A stretch of 64,000 nt of DNA, from assembly GCF_001427985.1 (NCBI RefSeq), contig NZ_LMSA01000002.1:1294811-1358810 (forward strand). Reading direction: 5' to 3'. This DNA is from Knoellia sp. Soil729 (GTDB lineage Bacteria > Actinomycetota > Actinomycetes > Actinomycetales > Dermatophilaceae). The first letter of the stretch is position 1, and each line of letters starts with the position of its first letter. Positions 51,376-59,245 of the stretch are shown here, piece after piece. The translations under genes and the position numbers were made by a program. The notes beneath the pieces are model-generated. The model searched no databases. It was not told where the DNA came from and saw nothing but the letters and a program-made list of their open reading frames with translations.

Positions 51376-52749
51376 GTGTCGATCGCGGAGCTCAGCAGCA
51401 GCTACACCGGCTCGAGCGACGGTCCCCCCGACGACAGGCTTCCTCCCCAGGACCTCGGTGCCGAGCAGTCCGTCCTCGGCTCGATGCTGCTCAACAAGGA
51501 CGCGATCGCCGACTGCCTCGAGGTGACGAAGTCCACGGACTTCTACCGCCCCGCGCACGAGCTGATCTATGACGCGGTTCTCGACCTCTATGGCCGTGGC
51601 GAGCCGGCCGACGCGATCACCGTCGCCGACGAGCTGGGCAAGCGCGGCGACCTGACCCGTGTCGGTGGGCAGGCCTACCTCCACCAGCTCATCCAGTCGG
51701 TGCCGACTGCGGCCAACGCCGGCTACTACGCCGAGATCGTTCATGAGCGGGCCGTCCTGCGGCGCCTCGTCGAGGCCGGCACGCGCATCGTGCAGATGGG
51801 CTACGGCCAAGGCGAGGGTGACGTCGACGAGATCGTCAACCGCGCGCAGGCCGAGGTCTACTCGGTCGCCGAGAAGCGTGGCGGCGAGGACTACCACCAG
51901 CTCGGCGAGCTGCTCAACGCGACGATGGAGGAGATCGAGGCCGCGGCTGGCCGCACCGACGACCTGACCGGTGTCCCCACCGGCTTCCTCGAGCTCGACA
52001 CCCTGACCAACGGGCTGCACCCCGGCCAGATGATCGTCATCGCGGCTCGACCGGCCGTAGGAAAATCGACCTTGGGAATTGACATCGCTCGCGCGGCGGC
52101 GATCAAGCACAACATGGCGACCGCCGTGTTCTCGCTCGAGATGAGCCGCACCGAGATCACGATGCGCATCCTCTCCGCCGAGGCCACCATCCAGCTCCAG
52201 GACCTCCGGAAGGGCCTCAAGGGCCAGGAGCAGTGGAACAAGCTGGCCCGTGTCATGGGCAAGATCTCGGACGCCCCTCTTTTCATTGACGACTCGCCCA
52301 ACATGTCGCTCATGGAGATCCGGTCCAAGTGCCGCCGGCTCAAGCAGCAGCACAACCTGCGAATGGTCATCATCGACTACCTCCAGCTCATGAGCTCCGG
52401 CAAGAAGGTCGAGTCGCGCCAGCAGGAGGTCGCCGAGTTCTCGCGTGCGCTGAAGCTGCTGGCCAAGGAGCTCGAGGTGCCGGTCATCGCGATCTCGCAG
52501 CTGAACCGTGGTCCGGAGCAGCGCACCGACAAGCGCCCCCAGATGTCCGACCTTCGCGAGTCAGGCTCGATCGAACAGGACGCCGACATGGTGATCCTGC
52601 TCCACCGCGACCGCTCCGATCCGGAGCGGGACGGCGAGGCAGATGTGATCGTGGCCAAGCACCGCAACGGTCCGACCGCCGACATCGTGCTGGCGTTTCA
52701 GGGGCATTACAGCCGGTTCAGCAATATGGCCCGGGACGGCGGCTTCTGA
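51376..52749 (+). CDS. dnaB: Replicative DNA helicase DnaB
   Basis: 457 aa from GTG 51376 (AAGGGG about 8 nt upstream; TTG/ATG-like codons earlier are less likely). The N-terminal DnaB domain (about 30-130, LGAEQSVLGSMLLNKDAIAD) is followed by a linker and the RecA-like motor with Walker A ARPAVGKSTLG near 224-234, Walker B MVIIDYLQLM and the C-terminal AKHRNGPTADIVLAFQG. It is a hexameric 5'-3' helicase at the replication fork. No intein is present, unlike in some actinobacteria. A cluster of DnaA boxes precedes it. Confidence 0.97.
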   Translation: MSIAELSSSYTGSSDGPPDDRLPPQDLGAEQSVLGSMLLNKDAIADCLEVTKSTDFYRPAHELIYDAVLDLYGRGEPADAITVADELGKRGDLTRVGGQAYLHQLIQSVPTAANAGYYAEIVHERAVLRRLVEAGTRIVQMGYGQGEGDVDEIVNRAQAEVYSVAEKRGGEDYHQLGELLNATMEEIEAAAGRTDDLTGVPTGFLELDTLTNGLHPGQMIVIAARPAVGKSTLGIDIARAAAIKHNMATAVFSLEMSRTEITMRILSAEATIQLQDLRKGLKGQEQWNKLARVMGKISDAPLFIDDSPNMSLMEIRSKCRRLKQQHNLRMVIIDYLQLMSSGKKVESRQQEVAEFSRALKLLAKELEVPVIAISQLNRGPEQRTDKRPQMSDLRESGSIEQDADMVILLHRDRSDPERDGEADVIVAKHRNGPTADIVLAFQGHYSRFSNMARDGGF

Positions 52750-52780
52750 CGCGAGGCTGACGTCCTGTGAGCCGACATTT

Positions 52781-52920
52781 CAGTGTCACCAGTTGCGACA
52801 TCCAGTGTCACCGGTGACAACACTTGAGTGTCACCAGTGACGGCGTATCAGTGCCACCGCTGAGTGTGGATAAGTGACAGGGTGTGTCGCCCGTGCCACT
52901 ACGTGTCGTTTCTCCACAGG
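52781..52920. repeat. Repeat region left of the MDMPI-type gene
   Basis: Four near-identical decamers (C/G)AGTG(T/C)CACC at 52781, 52803, 52826 and 52849, spaced 22-23 bp, followed by CACTACGTGTCGTTTCTCCA at 52897 (to 52920). A related end, CACTGACGTGTCGCTTCACA, lies on the other side of the next gene at 53916. GTGTCACC-type repeated ends resemble those of some IS481-like elements, but no transposase is present. Confidence 0.6.
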
Positions 52921-53038
52921 GACAGCCACAAATGCCCAATCCTCGGAGGTCGGTGTGTTCCTGGCCATCCGCCCGTTCTCCGGTCACGGCACTCGTCTCC
53001 GCCGGTTGACCTGTCCCCTGGTGCGCCAGAATCGGCAC

Positions 53039-53857
53039 ATGGACTTGATGAGCGCTCCGGTGTTGGACGTTCGCCCGCTCATGCCCGAGGAACGGTGCGA
53101 CCTGTTGACGCTCCTTTCCGACCTGACTGATGAGGAGTGGTCCCGGCCCAGCGTTGCGACTGAGTGGACGGTGAAGGAACTCGCGCTCCACCTACTCGAC
53201 GACGACCTCGGATGGTTGTCGCGAGGTCGGGACCGTGACCAGTCGGGCTCACTCAGGACCGACGAACCCGGCGGGTTCGTGGCCGCATTAACCGCCAAGA
53301 ACCAGCAATGGGTGGAAGGCGCCGCTGGCCTCAGCCGAACGGTGGTCATCGGGTTGCTGGAATGGTCCGGGCAGCAAATGGATGCGTACTACGGAAGCAT
53401 GGACCTGCGCGGCTTCGGCCGCGTTGCCTGGGCGAGTGACGGCGCGGTTCCTGTCTGGTTCGACATCGCTCAGGACCTGACCGAGCGCTGGGTCCACCAG
53501 ATGCAGATTCGCGAAGCCGTTGGTCGTGTGGACGAATATCGCGACCGGTTCCTGCCCCTCGTGCTCCGGACCTTCGTCTGGGCGCTGCCACACCAATACC
53601 GCGAGGACGCAGAGCCTGCCTCGACGATCGTCATTGACCTGACCCAAGGTGGCGTGTGGACCCTCACCTGCCAAGGTGATGGACGTTGGGTCCTTTCGGC
53701 GGGTGGGGTTGAGAGCCCCGATGCGGAAGCGTGTTTCGATGCCGACACAGGCTGGCGGTGGCTCACCGGAGGGAGACTGCGCCAAGAGGATCTCGCGTGG
53801 GCAGGGCCCGAGCGTTTTCGCGAGCCGCTTCTGCGCATCCGAGGCATCCTCGTTTGA
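53039..53857 (+). CDS. Maleylpyruvate isomerase N-terminal-like (MDMPI/DinB-type) protein
   Basis: 272 aa from ATG 53039. The N-terminal four-helix MDMPI_N domain includes LTDEEWSRPSVATEWTVKEL and ALHLLDDDLGWLSR (His metal ligand), typical of mycothiol-dependent isomerases and the TIGR03083 group. A C-terminal SCP2-like domain starts near 185 (YREDAEPASTIVIDL). Substrate unknown. G+C looks lower than in its neighbours and the gene is flanked on both sides by related repeats, so it may have arrived by transfer. CAGAAT 6 nt before the ATG and TTGACC further up form a promoter. Confidence 0.78.
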   Translation: MDLMSAPVLDVRPLMPEERCDLLTLLSDLTDEEWSRPSVATEWTVKELALHLLDDDLGWLSRGRDRDQSGSLRTDEPGGFVAALTAKNQQWVEGAAGLSRTVVIGLLEWSGQQMDAYYGSMDLRGFGRVAWASDGAVPVWFDIAQDLTERWVHQMQIREAVGRVDEYRDRFLPLVLRTFVWALPHQYREDAEPASTIVIDLTQGGVWTLTCQGDGRWVLSAGGVESPDAEACFDADTGWRWLTGGRLRQEDLAWAGPERFREPLLRIRGILV

Positions 53858-53859
53858 CG

Positions 53860-53937
53860 CCTGTGGAAAAGCGACATGAGGTGTCACCGGCGGCAGTCCA
53901 TGTCGCTTGCGGTGACACTGACGTGTCGCTTCACAGG
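53860..53937. repeat. Imperfect inverted repeat right of the MDMPI-type gene
   Basis: Left arm elements CCTGTG, AGCGACA, GTGTCACCG recur inverted as CGGTGACAC, TGTCGCT, CACAGG. This gives an interrupted palindrome of about 78 bp directly after the gene stop. It shares its end with the repeat on the left side (52897-52920). Confidence 0.6.
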
Positions 53938-54146
53938 ACGTCCCCCCACGCGGGACGTGAGAGCCATCCAATGCCCGCCGAGTGGCCGCCAAGGCGGGCT
54001 GGCCCGCGTTGCTCAGTTCGCGGGGCTCATCCGGCCCATGGCGGGCCCCAAGCGTGCAGGACCACCATGAGGTTCGGGCGCCACCCGACGTCCACTCCCG
54101 GACGAGTCGTAGCGAATCCCTCGCCACGACAGAGGAAGGATCGACG

Positions 54147-54434
54147 ATGAAGCGATTACTCGCAGTGGCGTCCTGTGTGTTCGCCCTGGCCGGTGTGTCA
54201 GCGGGCCCTGCGCTTGCCGGTGAGATCAAGGGGCCGCCCGGGACGGTGGGCAGCACCAACACGACCGGTGCGCTCGACCACGCACACTCAGCATGTGCAG
54301 CCAGCGGACTCAACGACATGGACCCGCTCGAAGGCCAGCTCGCGTCACAGGTGCAGACCGCAGCGGACTCCTGGAAGTACTACGGCCTGCCCAAGGGCGC
54401 ACCTGGCACTTTGGGCCTGTGCAGGGGCAACTGA
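54147..54434 (+). CDS. Small conserved secreted protein
   Basis: 95 aa from ATG 54147 with AGGAAGGA upstream. A Sec signal peptide (1-24, MKRLLAVASCVFALAGVSAG, cleavage after ALA) precedes a 70-residue mature domain: GEIKGPPGTVGSTNTTG, HAHSACAASGLNDMDP and DSWKYYGLPKGAPGTLGLC. Two mature cysteines could form a disulfide. I recall this as a recurrent actinobacterial exported family of unknown function. It is monocistronic, with a strong terminator. Confidence 0.8.
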   Translation: MKRLLAVASCVFALAGVSAGPALAGEIKGPPGTVGSTNTTGALDHAHSACAASGLNDMDPLEGQLASQVQTAADSWKYYGLPKGAPGTLGLCRGN

Positions 54435-54452
54435 CCGACACACCGCAACAGC

Positions 54453-54480
54453 GGGGTCCCGTCAACCATGACGGGACCCC
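54453..54480 (+). terminator. Terminator of the secreted-protein gene
   Basis: Perfect 12-bp stem 54453-54464/54469-54480 (GGGGTCCCGTCA), loop ACCA, 18 nt after the stop. Confidence 0.85.
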
Positions 54481-54586
54481 TGCGGGTTGGCGTCTGCTTC
54501 GGCTGTCCTTCAGTCGGTTGTCGGCGCCTCTGCCGGGAGGATCCCTGAGTCCTCCGCCGTGGCGGCGTCGGACCGAGCCGCTGGCC

Positions 54587-54745
54587 TCACCCCGAAGAGA
54601 GCCACGGCGAGACGTGGCATGCGCGCTCGACATCCCGGAGCAGCTGACGCGGCCCCTCGATGCTGCGCTCCACTTCTTGAGACGCCGACAACCTGCGCTC
54701 AGGGTAGAAGTCGCGCCACCCGTGAAAAGTGTCCGTTCCGGCCAT
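54587..54745 (-). CDS. Possible 52-aa ORF or gene fragment in a gap
   Basis: In the otherwise empty 54481-54853 stretch the minus strand has ATG 54745 to TGA 54587, starting MAGTDTFHGWRDFYPERR and continuing SASQEVERSIEGPRQLLRD. The composition looks protein-like (balanced charges, predicted helix), but there is no ribosome-binding site and no recognised family. It may be a remnant. Nothing else is seen in this gap. Confidence 0.25.
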   Translation of the reverse strand: MAGTDTFHGWRDFYPERRLSASQEVERSIEGPRQLLRDVERACHVSPWLSSG

Positions 54746-54853
54746 GGCTCGATCAGCGTTCGTATGTTTTCGTCCGGACGCGTCGCAAGTCCTGAACGGC
54801 GAATTTTCGCGTAACGCCTGCAGGAGCGCTGTGCACCCGTCGATGATCTCTGC

Positions 54854-55912
54854 GTGAGCGATCAGGACCTCGTGGTGAAGCGGTGGCGCCGGTACGGCAA
54901 GGACCGCCTGTACGTCGAGACCCCGGAAGGCACCAAGATCGGCTTCTGGGATCTCGTGACGAATACGGGGGAGGCCGAGGCGCCGGAGTACGAGGCCACA
55001 TTGCTGGCAGCAGTCACCACGTGGAGATCGTCAGCCGGGCTGGCGCCCTCACAGTCGCCGGCAGTCGGCTCCTTGGTCGAGGCCGCAGGAACAGACGTCA
55101 ACAAGGACCGGCCGCGTCTCCAGCCCGGCCCCTCCGGTATACCGGCAACCGGACAGCACGGGATCGCCGAGGTGGCGCACCCGCAGCTCGCCGAGTTGTG
55201 GACGGACAACAGCGACGTGGTCGCCGCCGACGGTTCTGCCGTGGGGGTGCCCATCGCTGCGCAGGAGGCCCTCGTGGTCCAGCCCGTCCGGCCATGGGTG
55301 GACCTCCCCACCAACGCTGCGGGAGCCGAAGCCCGCGAACGCGCCAAGGTCGCCCGTGACTCCGCGCCCGTCAAAACGGTGTTGGCGCGCGTCCTTGGGG
55401 TCCATACGAGCGAACGGGCCTGGCGCATCGGTGCCGACGGCGAGGAGAAGGTCGCCGCCCAGCTCGCCAAGGTTGCCAGTAAGGACCCACGCTGGCGGTT
55501 CCTGCACGCCATCCCGGTGGGCGACCGCGGCTCGGACATCGACCACATCGTCATCGGTCCCGGTGGCGTGTTCACAGCCAACGCCAAGCATCACCCCGGC
55601 GCCAAGATCTGGGTCGGCGGCAACACGTTCATGGTCAACGGGGCCAAGCAGCCCTACGTTCGCAACGCTCGCCACGAGGCCCAGCGCGCTGCGAAGATCC
55701 TGACCGGCACGTGCGGCTTCCCCGTCCACGTCGAAGGCCTCATTGTGACGGTCAACGCCAGCGACGTGGTGATCAAGGCCCAGCCCGAGGGAGTGTCCGT
55801 CACCCCGCGCATGCAGGTCGCGCGTTGGCTCCTGCGGCACGGGGACATCCTTGCACCCGAGAGCATCGATGCGATCTACGAGGCGGCGCGGCGCTCCACG
55901 ACCTGGCGGTAG
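54854..55912 (+). CDS. NERD-domain (nuclease-related) protein
   Basis: 352 aa from GTG 54854. The first 185 residues are a poorly conserved region beginning VVKRWRRYGKDRLYVETPEG. The NERD domain (about 190-310) has RIGADGEEKVAAQLAK, RGSDIDHIVIGPGGVFTANA and KHHPGAKIWVGG. The conserved Asp (DIDH) and Lys (AKHH) of the nuclease-like core are present, while the usual Glu before Lys is replaced by Asn-Ala. It may process nucleic acids; activity is not proven for the family. Flanking gene 55975 is convergent. Confidence 0.82.
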   Translation: MSDQDLVVKRWRRYGKDRLYVETPEGTKIGFWDLVTNTGEAEAPEYEATLLAAVTTWRSSAGLAPSQSPAVGSLVEAAGTDVNKDRPRLQPGPSGIPATGQHGIAEVAHPQLAELWTDNSDVVAADGSAVGVPIAAQEALVVQPVRPWVDLPTNAAGAEARERAKVARDSAPVKTVLARVLGVHTSERAWRIGADGEEKVAAQLAKVASKDPRWRFLHAIPVGDRGSDIDHIVIGPGGVFTANAKHHPGAKIWVGGNTFMVNGAKQPYVRNARHEAQRAAKILTGTCGFPVHVEGLIVTVNASDVVIKAQPEGVSVTPRMQVARWLLRHGDILAPESIDAIYEAARRSTTWR

Positions 55913-55974
55913 GCGAGTCGACCCCTTCCGTTGCACACCCCTCGGAGGTCGGGGGAGGCAAGGGCGAGCCGGTG

Positions 55975-56442
55975 TCAGGGCAGGTAGCTGCCCTTGATGA
56001 CGAAGTAGGTGCCGCGGATGGTGCCGGCGAGCTTGGACTTCTGGCGAGCCCACTTGAACGCCGACAGCTCCTGCGGCGGTTCCATGCCTTCGGAGAGCTT
56101 GAAGCCCACCGCTCGCTTCCCGCCCTCCTCGAGCGTGTAGAGCACGTTGACGGCAAGGCCGGACTCGTAGAAGACGTGGACCCACCGGATGCCGTCGACG
56201 TTCGCGACCGCAGCCTCCAGCGGCGGTGAGGCGATGACGATGTCCCGCTCCTCGCGCAGGATCCGGGCCACCCAGTCGACGACGTCCGCAGCGTCGCTCG
56301 CCTGCTCGACGGTGAAGTCGTGGTCGTACTTGTTCTTGAAGTAGCGCGCCTCGTTCGCCCGCAGGCCCGCGAGCGCTCGGGCCACCGGCGAGCTCTCCAG
56401 ACCCTGCGTGGACACGTCCTTGAAGTCGACCAGCTGGCTCAT
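55975..56442 (-). CDS. Conserved protein of unknown function
   Basis: 155 aa from ATG 56442, supported by TAGGTT 7 nt upstream (leaderless). Soluble and mixed alpha/beta: MSQLVDFKDVSTQGLESSPV, then KYDHDFTVEQASDAADVVDW, VHVFYESGLAVNVLYTLEEG and a basic C-terminus (KSKLAGTIRGTYFVIKGSYL). No signal peptide, membrane segment or catalytic motif is seen and no family is recognised. It lies convergent with the NERD gene and divergent from DUF2945. Confidence 0.7.
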   Translation of the reverse strand: MSQLVDFKDVSTQGLESSPVARALAGLRANEARYFKNKYDHDFTVEQASDAADVVDWVARILREERDIVIASPPLEAAVANVDGIRWVHVFYESGLAVNVLYTLEEGGKRAVGFKLSEGMEPPQELSAFKWARQKSKLAGTIRGTYFVIKGSYLP

Positions 56443-56595
56443 GCCGCCCAACCTAGACCTGCCAGCGCGAGCGACGTCGTGAGGAGTGCACGATCGCTTG
56501 GCATCAGACCCCGGGAGACGGTCTGCGCGTGAGGCATGCTGAGGACCAGGCACAACCACGGGCACCGAGCAGCCAGATCCGGAAGGAAGACGACC

Positions 56596-56808
56596 ATGAG
56601 CAAGGACTTCGCCATCGGCGACCACGTGCGATGGAACTCCGAAGCAGGAGAGGTCACCGGCGTCATCACCGCGAAGCACGTCAAGGACACCGAGTTCATG
56701 GGGCGCATGCGTCGCTGCTCCCCCGAGGATCCCCAGTTCGAGATCAAGAGCGACAAGACCGACCACGTCGCCATGCACAAGAGCGGCGCGCTGCACAAGA
56801 TCGACTGA
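56596..56808 (+). CDS. DUF2945 (TUDOR-like HVA) protein
   Basis: 70 aa from ATG 56596 with GGAAGGAAG upstream. The family pattern FAIGDHVRWNSEAGEVTGVI, then DPQFEIKSDKTDHVAMHKSG, with a C-terminal ALHKID, is the DUF2945/hypervirulence-associated TUDOR domain. It is a small beta-barrel of unknown role, often encoded next to DUF488 genes. The DUF488 gene begins 3 nt after its stop, so they form an operon. Confidence 0.87.
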   Translation: MSKDFAIGDHVRWNSEAGEVTGVITAKHVKDTEFMGRMRRCSPEDPQFEIKSDKTDHVAMHKSGALHKID

Positions 56809-56811
56809 TCA

Positions 56812-57387
56812 TTGGCACCCAAGGACGACTCACCCCAGATCTGGACGATCGGCCACTGGACCTGCCCGATCCCTGACTTCCTCGCACCCCTGGACGAGCA
56901 CCGCATCGAGCTGCTCGCGGACGTGCGCGCCCACCCCGGTTCACGGCGCAACCCGCAGTTCGGCAGTGACGCGATGTCGGAGTGGTTGCCCGAGAACGGC
57001 ATCGACTACGTGTGGCTCCCCGAGCTGGGCGGCCGACGCCGACGTCAGGACGCGCCGGACGTCGACCCGGAGATCAACGGGGGGTGGCAGAACGCGAGCT
57101 TCAAGAACTACGCCGACTACACGCTCACCGACGCCTACCGCAGCGCCATCGACGACCTCACCACGACCGCCCGGACGCGTCGGGTGGCGATCATGTGCGG
57201 CGAACCGATGCCCTGGCGGTGCCACCGCCTCCTCATCTCCAACACCCTCACCGCGCAGGGCTGGAAGGTCGAGCACCTGGTGACCGGCGGCGACGCGCGC
57301 CTGCACGTGCTCGGCCAGTGGGGCGCGACCCCCACTGTGGGCGAGCACGGTGAGCTGACCTACCCGGCCGGGCCACCCGACGCCTGA
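56812..57387 (+). CDS. DUF488 family protein
   Basis: 191 aa from TTG 56812. DUF488 pattern: IWTIGHWTCPIPDFLAPLDE, LLADVRAHPGSRRNPQF, YVWLPELGG, and the Cys/His motif IMCGEPMPWRCHRLLIS that is constant in the family. Function not established. Co-transcribed with DUF2945. Confidence 0.87.
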   Translation: MAPKDDSPQIWTIGHWTCPIPDFLAPLDEHRIELLADVRAHPGSRRNPQFGSDAMSEWLPENGIDYVWLPELGGRRRRQDAPDVDPEINGGWQNASFKNYADYTLTDAYRSAIDDLTTTARTRRVAIMCGEPMPWRCHRLLISNTLTAQGWKVEHLVTGGDARLHVLGQWGATPTVGEHGELTYPAGPPDA

Positions 57388-57453
57388 CCCTGACCTCGCG
57401 GATTGACTGGGGGGTACAGGGAACCGGACGTGTTCCCCGGCAGTCTGAACTGC

Positions 57454-57924
57454 ATGAGACTCCGGGCGAAGTGGGTGGCTGTCGCGGCTGCGGTCCTGCT
57501 CGTGCTCGTCGGTGCCCTGTATGCCGTCCGGCTCACCCTCGTGACCGCGTCCGACGATGGTGCGGGCTGGCTCGACTCGCTCGAGCCCGTGCAGGGCCAG
57601 TGGGTCTCGAGCGCCGGGTTCGCCTACGACGGCTCGACCCCGTGGACCGTGCCCGTGACCCTGGACGTGGAGGGTGACCTGCTCCGCTTCGACGTGGGGT
57701 GCAACCGGATGAGTGCGACCGTGACGGTGAAGGACCGTCGGCTCCGGTCCGAGCACGGCGTCGCCACGACCAGGATGGCCTGCCCGCCGGAGGTGACGGC
57801 CCATGAGGCCTGGCTCACGGCGCTCGTCTCCGACCGCGCCCAGGTCCAGCTCAAGGGCTCGACCGAGGGAGACATGTTCAGCCTCAACACCGACGCCGGC
57901 TGGATCGGATTCATCCGGCGCTGA
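57454..57924 (+). CDS. META/HslJ-domain membrane-anchored protein
   Basis: 156 aa from ATG 57454. An N-terminal signal anchor (about 8-30, WVAVAAAVLLVLVGALYAV) is followed by a META domain: VQGQWVSSAGFAYDG, LLRFDVGCNRMSATVTVKD and VATTRMACPPEV, the paired GCNR and MAC segments typical of HslJ-like domains. It is presumably exposed outside the membrane. Family members are linked to heat shock or drug resistance in other bacteria; no role can be assigned here. Confidence 0.82.
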   Translation: MRLRAKWVAVAAAVLLVLVGALYAVRLTLVTASDDGAGWLDSLEPVQGQWVSSAGFAYDGSTPWTVPVTLDVEGDLLRFDVGCNRMSATVTVKDRRLRSEHGVATTRMACPPEVTAHEAWLTALVSDRAQVQLKGSTEGDMFSLNTDAGWIGFIRR

Positions 57925-58431
57925 GCCGGCATCGCGGTCGACGATGCCGCACGAAGCCCCCTTGGTGTCCACCTCCTCGTCTCCGCGGTGGACGTGCCGC
58001 TCACGGTCCACCTCCACCTCGCCATGGACGGTGCGGTCTCCGTCCGGCGGCACCACCGTGCGCTCGACGGGCCCTACCCGCGCACTGCTCCGCCGATCCA
58101 CGGCAACGTTGCGTGGCGGCTCCTGTCGGCGTCCCACCACGCCGAGGTCACCGACCCCGCGGTCTGCGAGCTCCTCGACGAGGACGGGGTCCTGGCCCTG
58201 CGCGCGCGCCTTGGTCCGGATCCGCTCCGTGAGGATGCGGAGCCCGACGTCGCCAGGCGCCGCATCCAGAACTCCCGAAGGCCGATCGGTGCGCTGCTCA
58301 CCGACCAGAAGGTGCGGTATGCCGTCTACGGCCGAGCAGGTCAGCCCTGCCACGTGTGCGGCATGACCGTGCGCGTGGTGCTGATGGGCCGCCAGCGGAT
58401 GTTCTGGTGCCCCGGCTGCCAGCACGCCTGA
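57925..58431 (+). pseudogene. Remnant of a Nei/Fpg-type DNA glycosylase
   Basis: An open frame directly after the META gene stop encodes HLLVSAVDVPLTVHLHLAMD and RALDGPYP, then LGPDPLREDAEPD, RRPIGALLTDQKV, and a C4 zinc finger (CHVCG, then FWCPGC). These pieces match the middle and end of Nei2-type glycosylases. The N-terminal catalytic Pro-Glu segment is missing. After LLTDQKV the frame jumps directly to YAVYGRAGQPC, so most of the helix-two-turn-helix domain is deleted in frame. Only a GTG at 57988 could start it (147 aa). It cannot be an active glycosylase. Confidence 0.75.
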
Positions 58432-58475
58432 CACGGACACCCTCCGATCACCCGGTCCCCCGGCACGATGGAGCC

Positions 58476-58979
58476 ATGCAGGCACTCGAGCTCCTCCTCG
58501 ACGACGACACCGATGCCGTCGTGCGTGCGGAGTGGGCGGCGTTGCGGGAGAGTGGGTTCCCGAGCCAGGCCGACCACACGGGTGAGACCAACGCGCCGCA
58601 CGTCACCGTGCTCGCAGCCGACCACCTCCCCGCCACGGACGACGAGATCGGCCCGGCACTCGCCTCCCTGCTCCCGATGCCGGTCCGGCTGGGGCCGGCC
58701 ATCGCCTTCCCCGGCCGGCGCATCGTGCTCGCCCGACTGGTCGTGGTGGACCTGCGCCTCGTGCAGCTCCACGACGCGGCCGTGCGTGTGAGCGGTGCGA
58801 ACCCGACGCCGCTCACGGCCCCGGGTCGATGGGTTCCGCACGTCACCCTCGCGCGCTGCATCCCGCCCAGCCGCGTCGGCGACGCGCTGGCCCTGCTGCG
58901 CGTCCCGGGTCACGACGGCACCGCAGCCGTCCTGCGGCACTGGGACAGCGACGCCCGCCGGACCACGACCCTGACGTGA
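58476..58979 (+). CDS. 2'-5' RNA ligase-type 2H phosphoesterase
   Basis: 167 aa from ATG 58476. Two H-x-T motifs define the 2H phosphoesterase superfamily: HVTVLAADHL near 42-51 and HVTLARCIPP near 121-130. Such proteins hydrolyse cyclic phosphodiesters or ligate 2'-5' RNA ends; the physiological substrate is unknown. It lies right after the glycosylase remnant on the same strand. Confidence 0.82.
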   Translation: MQALELLLDDDTDAVVRAEWAALRESGFPSQADHTGETNAPHVTVLAADHLPATDDEIGPALASLLPMPVRLGPAIAFPGRRIVLARLVVVDLRLVQLHDAAVRVSGANPTPLTAPGRWVPHVTLARCIPPSRVGDALALLRVPGHDGTAAVLRHWDSDARRTTTLT

Positions 58980-59092
58980 GCGCGGCGTGGTGTCGGCGGC
59001 ACGGCATACGGTCAGTTCGCTCGCACGACACCGGCCCGGAAACCGGGCTCCTGGTGGAGGAGGCCGCGCGCTTCTCGTGGCAGGGTGATGGC

Positions 59093-59209
59093 ATGAGTCC
59101 GGTTCAGATCCGTCCCGTCGGTGGCAGCGCGGGATGCCTCGTCATGATCCTCATCTCCCTGGCGCTGTCCGTGCTGCTGACCGTGGGACTCAACCTGTTC
59201 CTCCGATGA
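59093..59209 (+). CDS. 38-aa single-span membrane peptide
   Basis: ATG 59093 opens MSPVQIRPVGGSAGCLVMIL and continues with a hydrophobic helix ending GLNLFLR. One predicted transmembrane segment (about 13-36), with a single Cys (15) near its start. CAGGGT 6 nt upstream would allow leaderless expression. Function unknown. It fills the gap before the ABC1 kinase gene. Confidence 0.6.
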   Translation: MSPVQIRPVGGSAGCLVMILISLALSVLLTVGLNLFLR

Positions 59210-59245
59210 CCGGCGCGTGAACGGCACAGCCGCCACCTCGCCGGG

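Noticed and set aside
52781-52858. CRISPR-like periodic decamers
   Set aside because: Repeats of 10 bp at 22-23 bp spacing are far too short, and no cas genes are present.
54293-54853. Plus-strand frame downstream of the secreted protein gene
   Set aside because: It reads through a strong terminator in another frame, is Arg/Pro/Ser-rich and has no start signal.
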